A stretch of 48,679 bases of DNA from Thiotrichaceae bacterium (GCA_026991755.1 JALXAX010000134.1:1-48679), one strand, 5' to 3'; numbered from the stretch's first letter, positions 1-8,784 are shown. A program made the numbers and translations. The notes: generated by a model not told the origin, from the letters alone.

Positions 1-124
1 GGCTTGAATTTCCTCTATTTCTGCTAAAAATTCGGCCAATAGCTCGGCTATTACCCTCTTTTTTAGCAAAAATAGAGAAAATTACGCTCATTTTTCTCTC
101 GCCATCCTTTCGTGCAAAGGTCTC
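1..124. mobile_element. MITE family A, copy 1 (left end outside window)
   Basis: Near-identical to 33286-33411 over its visible length, differing at only a few positions near the right end. The right terminal inverted repeat ends TGCAAAGGTCTC. The hairpin apex AATAGC-TCG-GCTATT lies at 38-52. No open reading frame is seen. The left terminus and its target duplication lie outside the window. It belongs to the 159-bp family also seen at 22600-22758 and 33253-33411. Confidence 0.85.
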
Positions 125-253
125 AATAAATTTAATTTGTGAACATCTATTGGCAGTGAATTATCACAATATCCCTATAAAACAATACTGTTTATTATCA
201 GTAACTATCATCGTGTGAGTGTGTAGTTTCCCCGTATTCTGTAAACTCCATAC

Positions 254-325
254 GGGCTACGTTACTAATTCATGGTTCGTTTTGCTAAGTCACAGCAATT
301 CCGACCAGAATTAATAGAGATACCC
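254..325. mobile_element. MITE family D, internally deleted copy
   Basis: The right end, ATTAATAGAGATACCC, matches the terminus of the full family D copy at 28359-28517. The left half keeps the subterminal ATGGTTCGTTTT block but has a degenerate outer repeat beginning GGGCTAC. The hairpin core is missing, leaving about 72 bp that look like an internal-deletion derivative. The flanks ATAC/ATAT are a near-match to a 4-bp target duplication. It lies downstream of bamD, 44 bp from its stop codon. Confidence 0.65.
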
Positions 326-369
326 ATATAGCCTAACCAAGCATATTAGATGAATAGTTAGGCAGCTTG

Positions 370-1158
370 TTACTTAAACTTAGCCGCTTCAGCAGGAAAG
401 TTAAGCTGTAAAACACGACGAGTAGCAGCGGCTAACTGAGGTTTACCCAATGCTTGACTAGCTTTAATTTTAATTTTCAACGCATCAATAATAGCTGGAG
501 AACCTTGATAGTGCTTAATGGTATATTCAGCACGGTTAAACGCTGCAACATAGGCTTTTCTACGCATGTAATATTCAGCTACATTGACTTCAGAAGTGGC
601 TAAAGAGTTGCGGAGGTGTTGCAAGCGTTGTTGTGCATCGGGTGTATACTTACTTGAAGGGTAACGATTAACTAACTGCGAGAAGTCATGAAAGGCTTCT
701 TTTTGTCTTACATTATCCAAATCGGCAAAGCTACGCGGGAAGACTTTATCAACAATACTCTTTCCTCGATTGAAGTTAGTCAAACCTCGTAAATAAAGTG
801 CGTAGTCCATAATAGGGCTGCGAGGATACATGCGTTTAAAGCGATCAATCGTGTCTAGAGCGGTGTCTTCTTCTTCTGCTTTATAATAAGCAAAAGCCGT
901 TTCTAGCAAGCTTTGCTGTGCAAAACGACCCAAAGGATAGCGTGCTTCCAGCGTTTCATAATATTTGATGGCATCTTCATAACTACCTGATTGAACCGCA
1001 GCACGAGCTTTAGCTAATAACTGGCTTGCTGATTTCGCATCAGAGGATGTTCCTGCATCATCAGCATCTTGAGAGAAGCGGGGCATAGAACAAGCGCTAG
1101 CAATAACGAATGTGATTAAAATGAGGAACCCAGATTTCAAATTTTTATTATTTATCAT
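370..1158 (-). CDS. bamD: Outer membrane assembly lipoprotein BamD (ComL)
   Basis: 262 aa, the usual BamD length. The N-terminus is a lipoprotein signal ending in the lipobox SAC with Cys23 as the lipidation site. The mature part carries tetratricopeptide-type helices (around 45-130), including the family-typical stretch YYETLEARYPLGRFAQQS. In this family the protein is an essential, periplasm-facing lipoprotein of the BAM complex that inserts beta-barrel proteins with BamA. It is monocistronic here: about 370 bp of repeat-bearing DNA separates it from uppP upstream. The stop is followed by a MITE fragment. A hairpin at 1239-1272 lies in its probable leader. Identification is confident from motif, length and lipobox. 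Confidence 0.93.
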   Translation of the reverse strand: MINNKNLKSGFLILITFVIASACSMPRFSQDADDAGTSSDAKSASQLLAKARAAVQSGSYEDAIKYYETLEARYPLGRFAQQSLLETAFAYYKAEEEDTALDTIDRFKRMYPRSPIMDYALYLRGLTNFNRGKSIVDKVFPRSFADLDNVRQKEAFHDFSQLVNRYPSSKYTPDAQQRLQHLRNSLATSEVNVAEYYMRRKAYVAAFNRAEYTIKHYQGSPAIIDALKIKIKASQALGKPQLAAATRRVLQLNFPAEAAKFK

Positions 1159-1238
1159 TGTACAATTTATATCTATTTGTTTGGTTTTAGAAAGCTTTAG
1201 AGTGATTTTCGTTCAACTGTCGCATACGTATCGTATTG

Positions 1239-1272
1239 CTATCGCTTAACTCTTTTGAGCGGTGAGCGATAG
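1239..1272 (-). other. Inverted repeat in the probable bamD leader
   Basis: CTATCGCT (1239-1246) pairs with AGCGATAG (1265-1272), with further partial pairing (CTC/GAG) around a TTTT loop. It lies about 80 bp upstream of the bamD start. It could be a 5'-UTR hairpin, an operator, or the remnant of a repeat. Nothing in the sequence decides between these. Confidence 0.35.
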
Positions 1273-1351
1273 ACTTGGCAAAGTATACCTGATTATGTGT
1301 AATTCCAAAACTGGTCAAAAAACAATCAATTTATCAGGATTTATAGTGAAG

Positions 1352-1519
1352 CTAGGAGGCTGTCCGAGAACTAGAAGCGTAGCGAAAATCACAGGAGCAT
1401 CATAAGGTGAGATTATTGGAAGAGGCGAATAGCCGTAGCTATTTAACGATTTCAATAAGCTCAGATTATGATGCTCATGGGATTTGCAGTAGCTTCTTAG
1501 TTCTTGGACAGGCTCCTAG
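1352..1519. mobile_element. MITE family B (ends GAGGCTGTCC / GGACAGGCTC)
   Basis: Terminal inverted repeats CTAGGAGGCTGTCCGAGAAC and, on the other strand, CTAGGAGCCTGTCCAAGAAC enclose about 125 bp without an ORF. CTAG at both outer edges could be a 4-bp target duplication or part of the repeat. The interior is a long hairpin: GAGCATCATAA pairs with TTATGATGCTC, and the apex AATAGC-CGTA-GCTATT is at 1428-1443. The apex matches that of families A, C and D although the termini are unrelated. It lies 6 bp beyond the uppP stop codon. Confidence 0.8.
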
Positions 1520-1525
1520 AAAAGC

Positions 1526-2293
1526 TTATAAGTACCAAACTAATAGTAGAACACCAAAAATAATTCGGTAAATACCAAAGCTAACAAAGGTGAAGTTTTC
1601 TAAGAATCTAATGAAAAACTTCATCGTGAAATAAGCTACAGCAAAAGATACAAAGAAGCCGATAGCTAGAGTGAGCAGTCCTTCTTGAGAGAACTCGTTA
1701 TAATGTTTTAGCAAATCATAACCACTAGTTGCTAGCATTACAGGTACAGCGAGTAAAAATGAGAACTCCGCTGCGGCTTTACGGGTAAGACCCAGCATCA
1801 AAGCGCCCACGATAGTAGAGCCAGCGCGAGATGTACCAGGGATAAGTGCGAACATCTGTGCTACACCAATCAAACCAGCTTGAGTATAGGTAAGTGTTTC
1901 TACATCATCTATCTGCTGCTTTTCCTCTTTGTAGAAATATTCGAGTACTAAGAAAACAATTCCACCAATAATAAACATGTAAGCCACTACTTGTGAATTA
2001 AATGCTTCTTTAACGTAGTCTTTTAGCAGAAATCCAACAATAGCTAGTGGCAGGAAAGCAATGAGTACTTTGACCCAAAGATTCACCTTAGACAGGCTAA
2101 ATTTATCTTTATAGTTGAAAACAACGGCAAGAATGGCAGCTAACTGGATAATCACCATAAAAGCTTTGTTTTCCGCATTTTCGTCCATCCCCATCCAGTC
2201 AGCAACAACGATCATATGACCTGTTGATGAAATAGGTAAGAACTCGGTAATGCCTTCTACAATACCTAGAATAAGAGCCTGAATAATGTCCAT
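1526..2293 (-). CDS. uppP: Undecaprenyl-diphosphatase UppP (BacA)
   Basis: 255 aa hydrophobic protein of the BacA/UppP family. It dephosphorylates undecaprenyl pyrophosphate at the inner membrane, recycling the lipid carrier for peptidoglycan and surface polysaccharides. Both signature segments are present: [15 protein letters not shown] near residues 13-27, with the acidic catalytic cluster, and PGTSRAGST in the middle of the protein, with the conserved Arg. About eight hydrophobic segments can be drawn. The ATG start at 2293 gives the canonical [15 protein letters not shown]-terminus. It is not obviously in an operon; midA begins 1.3 kb upstream and ends 83 bp before this gene. The 3' end abuts a family B MITE, which could affect termination. 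Confidence 0.95.
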   Translation of the reverse strand: MDIIQALILGIVEGITEFLPISSTGHMIVVADWMGMDENAENKAFMVIIQLAAILAVVFNYKDKFSLSKVNLWVKVLIAFLPLAIVGFLLKDYVKEAFNSQVVAYMFIIGGIVFLVLEYFYKEEKQQIDDVETLTYTQAGLIGVAQMFALIPGTSRAGSTIVGALMLGLTRKAAAEFSFLLAVPVMLATSGYDLLKHYNEFSQEGLLTLAIGFFVSFAVAYFTMKFFIRFLENFTFVSFGIYRIIFGVLLLVWYL

Positions 2294-2376
2294 TGGATTC
2301 CTGTTTTATTATTAATTCATTGAAGTGAGACTTATTCGTCATATCTTTTGTGCAAAAAAGTCATGGTAAAGACTTG

Positions 2377-3615
2377 TTATAACTTATGCCTAAAATCCAT
2401 GGCAGAAAACCCGATAAGGTCGTCATCAAATGCTTTTGTTAATGCAATGACTTTAAAGCGTTCTCCCATTTCAGAGGGTAGGCTTAATGTCCGTACTTGC
2501 TGAGCTAGTGGGTACTGCTGTTCAGGATGTTGTGTTAGCTTATTTATAAATAGCGCTTCAAGACCGCACCCTGTAAGAAAAGCTGCTTGTGAGGTAAAAC
2601 CTGAAACAGTTAGCCCATTTGCACTTCCCGCAATGCTTTCTTCATTTACATCCGCTGTTGAGTTGGCTGTTTTATTAGCAGCCTCGGCAACGTGAGTGAA
2701 GTCTACATTTGCCGTTATATCTTGTAAACCGGGAAACCAAAAAAAATCATTATGTACAAGGTGTTGATAGTGACAAATTAACGTACCCGCTTCTCGCTCA
2801 GGGTGATAATACTCACTACGGGTATAGCCATAATCAATTAACAGAACAAGGCCTTGCTCAAGGCAATCATTAAGTTGCTGGATCCAATCGTCTATATTGG
2901 GGTTGAACTCAGATTGATACTTCAATTCACTATCAATAGACCTATCAAAAGCTAAGCGATCTACCGCTTTGTGTATTGGATTTGTTTCATTAATAGACTG
3001 GTTGATCAACTTGAATTTACCCTCTTCAAAGCTAACCCGTTGCTGGTAAGTTTGATGTTGATGCATCATAAATAGCTCGACGGGCATCGCATCGAGGACT
3101 TCATTGGCTAGAATAACGCCTGTAAAAGGCTGCTCAGGTAGTGCCGATAACCAAGTAACATGCGGTAGTAAATGTGGACATGATTGACTCAATGTTTCTT
3201 TCTGAAGTGCTTTTAGTTCAGGGCTTACATCAAGAATATAATAGTGATCTGGTAGGCATTCTTTGGCTTCAAGGTGCAACAAAATATCAGCCGCCATCGT
3301 GCCACTGCCTGCGCCGAACTCTAGAATATCAGCGTGTTGAATCTTCTCAATGATTTGAATGCATTGATTGGCAACGCACTGAGAAAACAAAGGTGATACC
3401 TCTGGTGCAGTAATAAAATCCCCGCCTTTCCCCAGCTTTCTTTTACCTGCAACGTAATAGCCAAGAGCAGGCTCGTATAATGCCATTTCCATATAGTGAC
3501 GAAAGCTAATACTGCCACCGTGGTGTTTAATTTCTTCACAGATCCGTTCAGTGAGCTTTTCGCTGTGTTGTCGTGCATCGGTAGAGGGTTGGGGTAAGGG
3601 CTTTTTTATTTTCAT
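2377..3615 (-). CDS. SAM-dependent methyltransferase, MidA/NDUFAF7 family (DUF185)
   Basis: 412 aa from the ATG at 3615. A longer reading frame runs to 3822 but would overlap the divergent pteridine reductase and adds a non-conserved, Cys/Trp-rich tail, so I rejected that start. Family features are the N-terminal SISFRHYMEMALYEPALGYY block (residues 35-54), GDFITAPEVSPLF (65-77) and the SAM-binding loop LEFGAGSGTMA (98-108). Mitochondrial members (NDUFAF7) methylate an Arg of a complex I subunit; the bacterial substrate is not established. An insert around 330-360 (VAEAANKTANSTADVNEESI) is low-complexity and probably a surface loop. The gene is divergent from the pteridine reductase, with 86 bp between the starts. 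Family call is confident; substrate unknown. Confidence 0.88.
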   Translation of the reverse strand: MKIKKPLPQPSTDARQHSEKLTERICEEIKHHGGSISFRHYMEMALYEPALGYYVAGKRKLGKGGDFITAPEVSPLFSQCVANQCIQIIEKIQHADILEFGAGSGTMAADILLHLEAKECLPDHYYILDVSPELKALQKETLSQSCPHLLPHVTWLSALPEQPFTGVILANEVLDAMPVELFMMHQHQTYQQRVSFEEGKFKLINQSINETNPIHKAVDRLAFDRSIDSELKYQSEFNPNIDDWIQQLNDCLEQGLVLLIDYGYTRSEYYHPEREAGTLICHYQHLVHNDFFWFPGLQDITANVDFTHVAEAANKTANSTADVNEESIAGSANGLTVSGFTSQAAFLTGCGLEALFINKLTQHPEQQYPLAQQVRTLSLPSEMGERFKVIALTKAFDDDLIGFSAMDFRHKL

Positions 3616-3675
3616 TGTTGTTGCTATAAAGTTGGCGCTATAAAATGTTAATGTGACAAATAAGAATTTTTGAGA

Positions 3676-3687
3676 TCTCGGACAGCC
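3676..3687. repeat. 12-bp match to the family B MITE terminus
   Basis: TCTCGGACAGCC is the exact reverse complement of GGCTGTCCGAGA at 1358-1369, the left end of the family B element. It stands alone 14 bp before the pteridine reductase start, without a partner end. It may be a solo remnant of an excised element, or chance. Confidence 0.35.
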
Positions 3688-3701
3688 TTTAGGAAATAAA
3701 A

Positions 3702-4460
3702 ATGGCAGAGTTACACGGCAAAACCATCTTGCTGACAGGTGCTGCAAGGCGCATCGGAGCGGTAGTTGCAACCACCTTGCATCAAGCAGGCGCGGATATT
3801 GTAATCCATTACCGTAACTCAAGCGAGGCTGCGCAAGAATTAGTAGATTCGCTCAATCAACAACGCAAAGACTCAGCATTTATGGTGCAGGCTGACTTGT
3901 GCGAAATAGATACTCTACCCGCATTAATTACCGAAACTATTTCACATACTGGACGTTTAGATGTGCTTATTAACAATGCTTCGAGCTTCTACCCCACAGT
4001 TATAGGCTCGGTGACAGAAAAGCAGTGGGATGATTTACATTGCTCCAACCTGAAAGCGCCTTTTTTTTTAGCTCAAGCGGCTCAAACAGAAATAACCAAG
4101 CATCAAGGGTGCATTATAAATATGGTCGATATCCATGGTATAAAGCCGCTAAAAAACCACCCTGTCTATAGCAGCGCAAAAGCAGGATTAATTATGCTAA
4201 CGCAAGCACTGGCAAAAGACTTAGGACCTGATATCCGCGTCAATGGTGTAGCACCAGGTGCGATTTTATGGCCTGAAGAGGATAGTAGTGAAGAGAGTAA
4301 TCATAAAGAGATTCAAACAGAGCTTCTGGAAAGAACTGCGTTAAAACGCCAAGGTACACCTGAAGATATAGCTAATGCCATATTGTTTCTTGTGAAAGAT
4401 GCGGATTACATCACAGGTCATGTGATACCTGTTGATGGTGGGCGGTTGCTTAATCAATAA
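3702..4460 (+). CDS. Pteridine reductase (FolM/PTR1-like short-chain dehydrogenase)
   Basis: 252 aa short-chain dehydrogenase/reductase. The cofactor loop is TGAARRIG (12-19), the Arg-containing TGxxxRxG variant typical of NADPH-dependent pteridine reductases. NNASSFYP (91-98) is the family's active-site strand. Catalytic Tyr156 and Lys160 lie in VYSSAK. The usual SDR Ser is replaced by Asp143 in VDIHG, as in FolM and PTR1. It probably reduces dihydrofolate, dihydromonapterin or another pterin in the cytoplasm. The start ATG has a GGAAATAAAA ribosome-binding stretch. It is divergent from midA and followed, 92 bp on, by a phosphatase on the same strand. The SDR fold is certain; pterin specificity rests on these motif variants. 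Confidence 0.88.
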   Translation: MAELHGKTILLTGAARRIGAVVATTLHQAGADIVIHYRNSSEAAQELVDSLNQQRKDSAFMVQADLCEIDTLPALITETISHTGRLDVLINNASSFYPTVIGSVTEKQWDDLHCSNLKAPFFLAQAAQTEITKHQGCIINMVDIHGIKPLKNHPVYSSAKAGLIMLTQALAKDLGPDIRVNGVAPGAILWPEEDSSEESNHKEIQTELLERTALKRQGTPEDIANAILFLVKDADYITGHVIPVDGGRLLNQ

Positions 4461-4552
4461 AGAGGATGTATTAATATCCGTTCAATTTAAAAATAATTGC
4501 AACTACTCAGCTAACCCCTGAAATCTGAGCAGTTACAAAATAACTAATACTT

Positions 4553-5032
4553 ATGAATAAAAATATTTCCGTTTTAATGGTCTGTATGGGCAACATTTGT
4601 CGATCACCCACCGCACAAGCTGTCTTCGAAAAAGTAGTTGAACGTCGTGGGCTTTCTGATCAGATTAGTATTGACTCTGCGGGTACTCATGCGTACCACG
4701 TCGGTGAGCAGCCCGATAGACGATCTCAGTCTGTTGCGCTGGATCGTGGTATTGACATGTCAGCTCAACGTGCACGTCAAGTTGAGGCTAGTGATTTTGA
4801 TCGTTTTGATTATGTACTGGCTATGGATAAGTCAAATTACAACGATTTAAAGCGATTAGCATCCCCTACGAAACGTAAAAAACTACACCTGTTTTTAGAC
4901 TTTGCAAAAGATTGGGATGTGGCGGAAGTGCCTGATCCTTATTATGGCGGAAGTCATGGTTTTGAGCGTGTATTGGATATGGTTGAGTCAGCCTCTGAGG
5001 GGTTGCTTGAAGATATTTTGTCGCGCCAATGA
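4553..5032 (+). CDS. Low-molecular-weight protein-tyrosine phosphatase
   Basis: 159 aa, the size of the LMW-PTP family. The phosphate-binding loop is C11-MGNIC-R17-S with the CX5R signature, so Cys11 is the nucleophile and Arg17 binds phosphate. The general acid Asp128 lies in VPDPYYGG. These enzymes hydrolyse phosphotyrosine; bacterial members often dephosphorylate Wzc-type BY-kinases. A Wzc homologue is encoded at 9891-12107, so a functional pairing across 5 kb is possible, but the genes are not linked in an operon. An arsenate reductase of the same fold is less likely because the DPYYGG motif is the PTP type. Confidence 0.92.
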   Translation: MNKNISVLMVCMGNICRSPTAQAVFEKVVERRGLSDQISIDSAGTHAYHVGEQPDRRSQSVALDRGIDMSAQRARQVEASDFDRFDYVLAMDKSNYNDLKRLASPTKRKKLHLFLDFAKDWDVAEVPDPYYGGSHGFERVLDMVESASEGLLEDILSRQ

Positions 5033-5078
5033 TAATTATACGCCTTGCTAACAATGTAAGTTATTCAACTATCTAACT

Positions 5079-5378
5079 TTACTTATGTAACTTTTTTATT
5101 GAAGATAGAATTACAGATAGTAAAAGAGATACAGAAAACCAAAATACAATTAAGATTAGAATGGTGATTGGCGCATAATTGGGCGTTATTCTACCGAAAA
5201 CTGACATAGTTAAAGACTTCAGTAACTCTTGATCATCAAGAAAAGGCAACAAGTGAGTGGGTGCTACTGCCACCTTGATCAGCGGGTGTGAGTAAGGCTC
5301 AGGAAGGATAAAGGCATTGGCTAGTAACAAAACAGGGACAATAAGCCCTATAGCTAGATGTGTTATTAATTGCTTCAA
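5079..5378 (-). CDS. Small predicted membrane protein, unknown function
   Basis: 99 aa with a TTG start 12 bp after the plsC stop; no earlier in-frame ATG is available. It has two hydrophobic segments, about residues 5-27 and 71-92, and a Lys-rich C-terminal end (KKLHK), with a short soluble loop between them. I do not recognise the family. It is the last gene of the rph-rdgB-plsC run, so it may be a membrane accessory to the acyltransferase or simply a downstream hitchhiker. The Shine-Dalgarno is weak, so translational coupling to plsC is likely if it is expressed. Confidence 0.55.
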   Translation of the reverse strand: MKQLITHLAIGLIVPVLLLANAFILPEPYSHPLIKVAVAPTHLLPFLDDQELLKSLTMSVFGRITPNYAPITILILIVFWFSVSLLLSVILSSIKKLHK

Positions 5379-5390
5379 GGTCTTGTCTGG

Positions 5391-6128
5391 TCACGCAATA
5401 GGCGGTAATACTTTCTTCTCTGCCTCTATCCACGTTTCAACATCCATCATGATGTCAGCAGCCTTACGTCCTTCGGTTAGTATTTTAGGGCCTACACTGA
5501 TGGTAATAGTGCCTGGCTTTTTGATATAACTATGACGTGGCCAACTTTCACCTGCATTATGTGCAATAGGGATTATAGGGTAGCCAGTGTGGCTGGCAAG
5601 GATGGCTCCGCCCATTTTGTATCGACTTTTCTTACCTGGCAAAACGCGTGTGCCTTCTGGAAACATGCAAATCCACATGCCATCATCAAGGCGCTGCTGG
5701 CCGATTTCTTTGATCTGGTCGACAGCTGATCGTCCTGCGGATCGGTCAATGGCAATAGGTGTGACTACTTTTAATGCCCAACCAAAAAATGGGATTTTAA
5801 AGAGCTCTTTTTTAAGTACCCAAGCAAAACGAGGGATCAAGGTGGGGATTGCCATGGTTTCCCATGTTGATTGGTGGTTTGCCAAGACTATATGGGCACT
5901 GAAACGGTCAATATTTTCAGGGTTTTTAACGGTATAACGTACACCACAGGTAACCTTTAGCCACCAGACATTGATGTAGGTCCAGTTAATCAAAATACCA
6001 AATGCCATTTTATTAGGTAATAGAAGGAGCAGGGGACTTAGTAGTCCAAATACCATAGTAACAATGGCAAAACCAATCCAAAAAAGTGTGGCTCTAAAGC
6101 CTAGCCATAGTGTATTTAATAGTTTCAT
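5391..6128 (-). CDS. plsC: 1-acyl-glycerol-3-phosphate acyltransferase, PlsC family
   Basis: 245 aa. An N-terminal hydrophobic segment (about 8-38) anchors it to the inner membrane. The acyltransferase block I motif is NHQSTWE, with His85 and Glu90 where most PlsC proteins have H(X)4D. This HX4E form occurs in a recognised proteobacterial subgroup, so it is probably active. The substrate-binding motif FPEGTR is at 156-161. The expected reaction is acylation of lysophosphatidate to phosphatidate, or of a related lysolipid. Its start overlaps the rdgB stop by 4 bp (ATGA), so the two are translationally coupled. It may instead act on another lysophospholipid, as YihG-type paralogues do. Confidence 0.88.
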   Translation of the reverse strand: MKLLNTLWLGFRATLFWIGFAIVTMVFGLLSPLLLLLPNKMAFGILINWTYINVWWLKVTCGVRYTVKNPENIDRFSAHIVLANHQSTWETMAIPTLIPRFAWVLKKELFKIPFFGWALKVVTPIAIDRSAGRSAVDQIKEIGQQRLDDGMWICMFPEGTRVLPGKKSRYKMGGAILASHTGYPIIPIAHNAGESWPRHSYIKKPGTITISVGPKILTEGRKAADIMMDVETWIEAEKKVLPPIA

Positions 6129-6748
6129 GTTTGTTCTTTAAGCAGTTGTTGCAGCATGTCCCTTAGGGCAATACCACGATGACTAATACGATTTTTCTCA
6201 TCAGGGTCTAGCTCAGCGGAGCTGGTGTGATGTGTGGGGACATAAAAAAGTGGGTCGTAACCAAAACCGTTTTCGCCAGAACGCTCAAAGAGAATGCGAC
6301 CTTCCCAGCTTGCATCAGCGATGAGGGGTGAAGGATCTTCAGCATGATGCATATAGACGATGCAACAACGGAAACGTGCAGTACGGGCTTCTTCAGTGAC
6401 ATCGGCTAGCTCTTCTAACAGTTTGTCATTGTTGGCTTCATCATCACCGTGTTCACCTGCATAGCGTGCTGAGTAAATACCAGGTCGTCCCATTAGTGCA
6501 TCGACTTCAATACCAGAGTCATCTGCCAAAGCTGGTAAGCCCGTATGTTTGGCGGCATGGCGTGCTTTGATAATGGCGTTTTCCACAAAGGTTAGGCCAT
6601 CTTCTATCGCATCCGATACCTTAAATTCGGATTGGGGAATGATGTTGAAGTGGACATCAGACAACATGCGCGTAAATTCACGCAGTTTGCCAGCATTGCT
6701 ACTGGCTAGAACAACTTTGTTACCCTTGGTGTTATTTCTATTACTCAT
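6125..6748 (-). CDS. rdgB: dITP/XTP pyrophosphatase RdgB (HAM1 family)
   Basis: 207 aa. It hydrolyses non-canonical purine triphosphates (ITP, dITP, XTP) to monophosphates, keeping them out of DNA and RNA. Motifs are [11 protein letters not shown] (15-25) for nucleotide binding, [12 protein letters not shown] (74-85) with the catalytic and metal-binding Asp pair, [12 protein letters not shown] directly after, and FGYDPLFY and SHRGIAL toward the C-terminus. Length is as expected. It overlaps rph upstream and plsC downstream by 4 bp each; rph-rdgB adjacency is common in proteobacteria. Identification is confident. Confidence 0.95.
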   Translation of the reverse strand: MSNRNNTKGNKVVLASSNAGKLREFTRMLSDVHFNIIPQSEFKVSDAIEDGLTFVENAIIKARHAAKHTGLPALADDSGIEVDALMGRPGIYSARYAGEHGDDEANNDKLLEELADVTEEARTARFRCCIVYMHHAEDPSPLIADASWEGRILFERSGENGFGYDPLFYVPTHHTSSAELDPDEKNRISHRGIALRDMLQQLLKEQT

Positions 6749-7461
6749 GAGTGCATGGCCGTGTTTTGTGCATCAATGATTTCATTGATGCCTTTTTCAG
6801 CAAGTTCTAACATGCTGTTCATTTCATCACGACTGAATGCGTGGCCTTCGGCAGTACCTTGTACTTCAATAAATTGTCCATCATCATTCATGATCACGTT
6901 CATATCAGTTTCTGCGTTAGAGTCTTCTGGGTAATCCAAGTCTAATACGGGAGCGCCGTTGTATATACCGACAGAGACAGAAGCAATTTGCCCATGCAGT
7001 GGATTAGCGTCTAGCTTTTTATCTTTGAGAAGCGTATTAACGGCATCACATAAAGCTACGTAACCGCCACTGATAGAGGCGGTACGAGTTCCGCCATCAG
7101 CCTGAATCACATCGCAATCGATAACTATTTGACGCTCACCTAATGCTTGCATATCAACACAGGCACGTAAAGATCTGCCTATAAGGCGTTGGATTTCAAC
7201 GGTTCGCCCACCTTGTTTGCCTCTGGCAGCTTCACGTCCCATGCGCGTGTTGGTGGAGCGAGGAAGCATGCCATATTCTGCGGTTACCCAGCCAGAGCCT
7301 TTACCGCGCAAGAAGGGAGGAACTCGCTCATCTATGCTTGCAGTACACAGTACTTTAGTGTCGCCAAATTCGACTAATACTGATCCTTCAGCGTGCTTGG
7401 TATAGTTTCGGGTGAATTTCACTGTACGCATTTCGTCGAGTGCTCTACCGCTAGGTCGCAT
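6745..7461 (-). CDS. rph: Ribonuclease PH
   Basis: 238 aa, standard length for the phosphorolytic 3'-5' exoribonuclease that trims tRNA precursors. The N-terminus [14 protein letters not shown], the block [12 protein letters not shown], the catalytic-region segment [17 protein letters not shown] and [16 protein letters not shown] are all diagnostic. It is the first gene of the operon rph-rdgB-plsC-small membrane protein. The promoter should lie in 7462-7500, but a family C MITE derivative begins only 27 bp upstream of the ATG, so either the promoter is squeezed into that gap or the element supplies it. Shine-Dalgarno AAGGAGAA precedes the ATG. Confidence 0.96.
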   Translation of the reverse strand: MRPSGRALDEMRTVKFTRNYTKHAEGSVLVEFGDTKVLCTASIDERVPPFLRGKGSGWVTAEYGMLPRSTNTRMGREAARGKQGGRTVEIQRLIGRSLRACVDMQALGERQIVIDCDVIQADGGTRTASISGGYVALCDAVNTLLKDKKLDANPLHGQIASVSVGIYNGAPVLDLDYPEDSNAETDMNVIMNDDGQFIEVQGTAEGHAFSRDEMNSMLELAEKGINEIIDAQNTAMHS

Positions 7462-7488
7462 TGATTTCTCCTTGATGGTGGTTTGTTT

Positions 7489-7550
7489 AAGGAAACTCTG
7501 GTGAACTATAGCCTCAGAAAAATGAGTTATGGCTTGTTCAGAGATTCCTT
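7489..7550. mobile_element. MITE family C, internally deleted copy
   Basis: Only 62 bp. The ends AAGGAAACTCTG and CAGAGATTCCTT form the terminal inverted repeat of the family seen in full at 31775-31938. One subterminal block, TATAGCCTCAGAAAAATGAG, is kept and the hairpin core is gone. It sits 27 bp upstream of rph. No clear target-site duplication is visible. Confidence 0.7.
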
Positions 7551-7797
7551 TTATAAGCTATGTGGGATGAGATTATACTTAAACGTAAAATATTTGTTGC
7601 AATAAATTAGCTTTGCTTTCAGACTATCTCGCATGATTATTCTTGTTACTGCTATTGATATAGCTAATACAGCGCTAGAAATGAAACGAGTTCGCCGATG
7701 GGTGATTCCAAACTCTGCGCGTTTTAATAATTGATGATGTAATAAATAATCAAACTAAGAATTATAAAGCCGCAGATTAACCTCTGCGGCTTTTTTC
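7551..7797 (+). other. Non-coding stretch ending in a strong terminator; possible small RNA or 33-aa ORF
   Basis: This stretch upstream of the DMT gene has no ORF over 60 codons but ends in a textbook plus-strand terminator. A transcript must therefore cross it from the left, although rph is divergent. The only reading frame of note is ATG at 7633 to TGA at 7734 (33 codons, MIILVTAIDIANTALE and so on). It has no visible Shine-Dalgarno and I do not recognise it. A small regulatory RNA or a short peptide mRNA are the alternatives; neither is proven. Confidence 0.3.
7767..7797 (+). terminator. Rho-independent terminator
   Basis: GCCGCAGA (7769-7776) pairs with TCTGCGGC (7783-7790) around a 6-nt loop, followed by TTTTTT (7791-7796). 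It is oriented for plus-strand transcription. There is no annotated plus-strand gene immediately before it, which is why an upstream small transcript is suspected. Confidence 0.85.
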
Positions 7798-7878
7798 GTT
7801 TAGGTTATCGATGGTTTTCCTTTGAGGTATTACATTTGTGCAAGACCTCCTTTAACCTTTTTTACAAAGCAGGATGAC

Positions 7879-8763
7879 ATGCAAATACGTTTAGCGTTTA
7901 TTATCGTCATAGCGATATGGTCAACAACTCCACTAGGCATAAACTGGAGTATTCATGAAGTGGGTTTTTTATTCGGCTCGACCACACGAATGATCCTAGG
8001 GGGTGTCTTCACGGTTACTGCGGTGATCATTATGCGCTATCCCGTACGCTTGCATCGCAAGGCACTGAAGGCCTATTTTGCTTCTGGTATTGGGATTTAT
8101 GTGGCTATGCTGTTTGGCTATTGGGGCGCTAGTTATATTCCATCAGGGTGGATTTCTGTGGTGTGGGGTTTATCGCCCATTTTCACTGGTTTATTAGCGC
8201 ATTATATTCTGGGTGAAAAGTCACTAACTTTTAATCGCATGTTAGGCGCTTTGTTAGGTGTTTGTGGGCTGGCTATTATCTTCTTTCAAGGCAAGAGTAT
8301 GAGTGGTGATACAGGCTTGGGTGTATTTTTAATTCTTGTTGGCATGCTAGGTCAGACAGGTACAGCGGTTTGGATTAAGCAAATAGATGCAAAGATTAAC
8401 GGTTTGGTAATGACGGCTGGAGGTTTGATAGTGTGTATCCCACTTTTTGTTTTGACATGGTGGATATTTGATGGCAAATGGCCTGATCAAGTAGAAAACA
8501 AGGTCATAGGTTCAATTGTTTATCTAGCTTTTTTTGGATCACTGATTGGTTTTACTGCTTATTTCTTTTTGTTAAATCATGTTGAAGCCCCCAAAGTATC
8601 TTTAATCACGTTGATAACTCCTGTGACGGCTTTATTGCTAGGGCATTATCTGAATCAAGAAAGCTTGGGGGGGAGCGTGATAATGGGTACTGCACTTATA
8701 TTGCTGGGTTTAGCGAGTTATGAGTGGGGAGGTAAACTGAAGGCAACTCTGATCAAGTCATAG
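7879..8763 (+). CDS. DMT-family (EamA) transporter
   Basis: 294 aa from the ATG at 7879, which has AGGAT as Shine-Dalgarno and begins directly with the first membrane helix (MQIRLAFIIVIAIWSTTP). An in-frame TTG at 7822 would add 19 polar residues with no support. About ten hydrophobic segments form two EamA repeats. The first half carries GINWSI and WGASYIPSGWISVVWGLSP; the second carries GSLIGFTAYFFLLNHVEAP and a VSLITLITPVTALLLG segment, the typical repeat end. Such proteins export amino acids or other small metabolites from the cytoplasm; the substrate cannot be read. Monocistronic, followed by the convergent thioredoxin gene. Confidence 0.9.
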   Translation: MQIRLAFIIVIAIWSTTPLGINWSIHEVGFLFGSTTRMILGGVFTVTAVIIMRYPVRLHRKALKAYFASGIGIYVAMLFGYWGASYIPSGWISVVWGLSPIFTGLLAHYILGEKSLTFNRMLGALLGVCGLAIIFFQGKSMSGDTGLGVFLILVGMLGQTGTAVWIKQIDAKINGLVMTAGGLIVCIPLFVLTWWIFDGKWPDQVENKVIGSIVYLAFFGSLIGFTAYFFLLNHVEAPKVSLITLITPVTALLLGHYLNQESLGGSVIMGTALILLGLASYEWGGKLKATLIKS

Positions 8764-8784
8764 TAGCTTTAGCAGAGGTATCCG

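Noticed and set aside
3616-3822. N-terminal extension of the MidA-like frame to 3822
   Set aside because: It overlaps the start of the divergent pteridine reductase, contains a fragment of the family B repeat, and has no family similarity; the ATG at 3615 gives the conserved N-terminus.
5532-5937. Plus-strand frames opposite plsC
   Set aside because: They are antisense to a well-supported acyltransferase with intact motifs.
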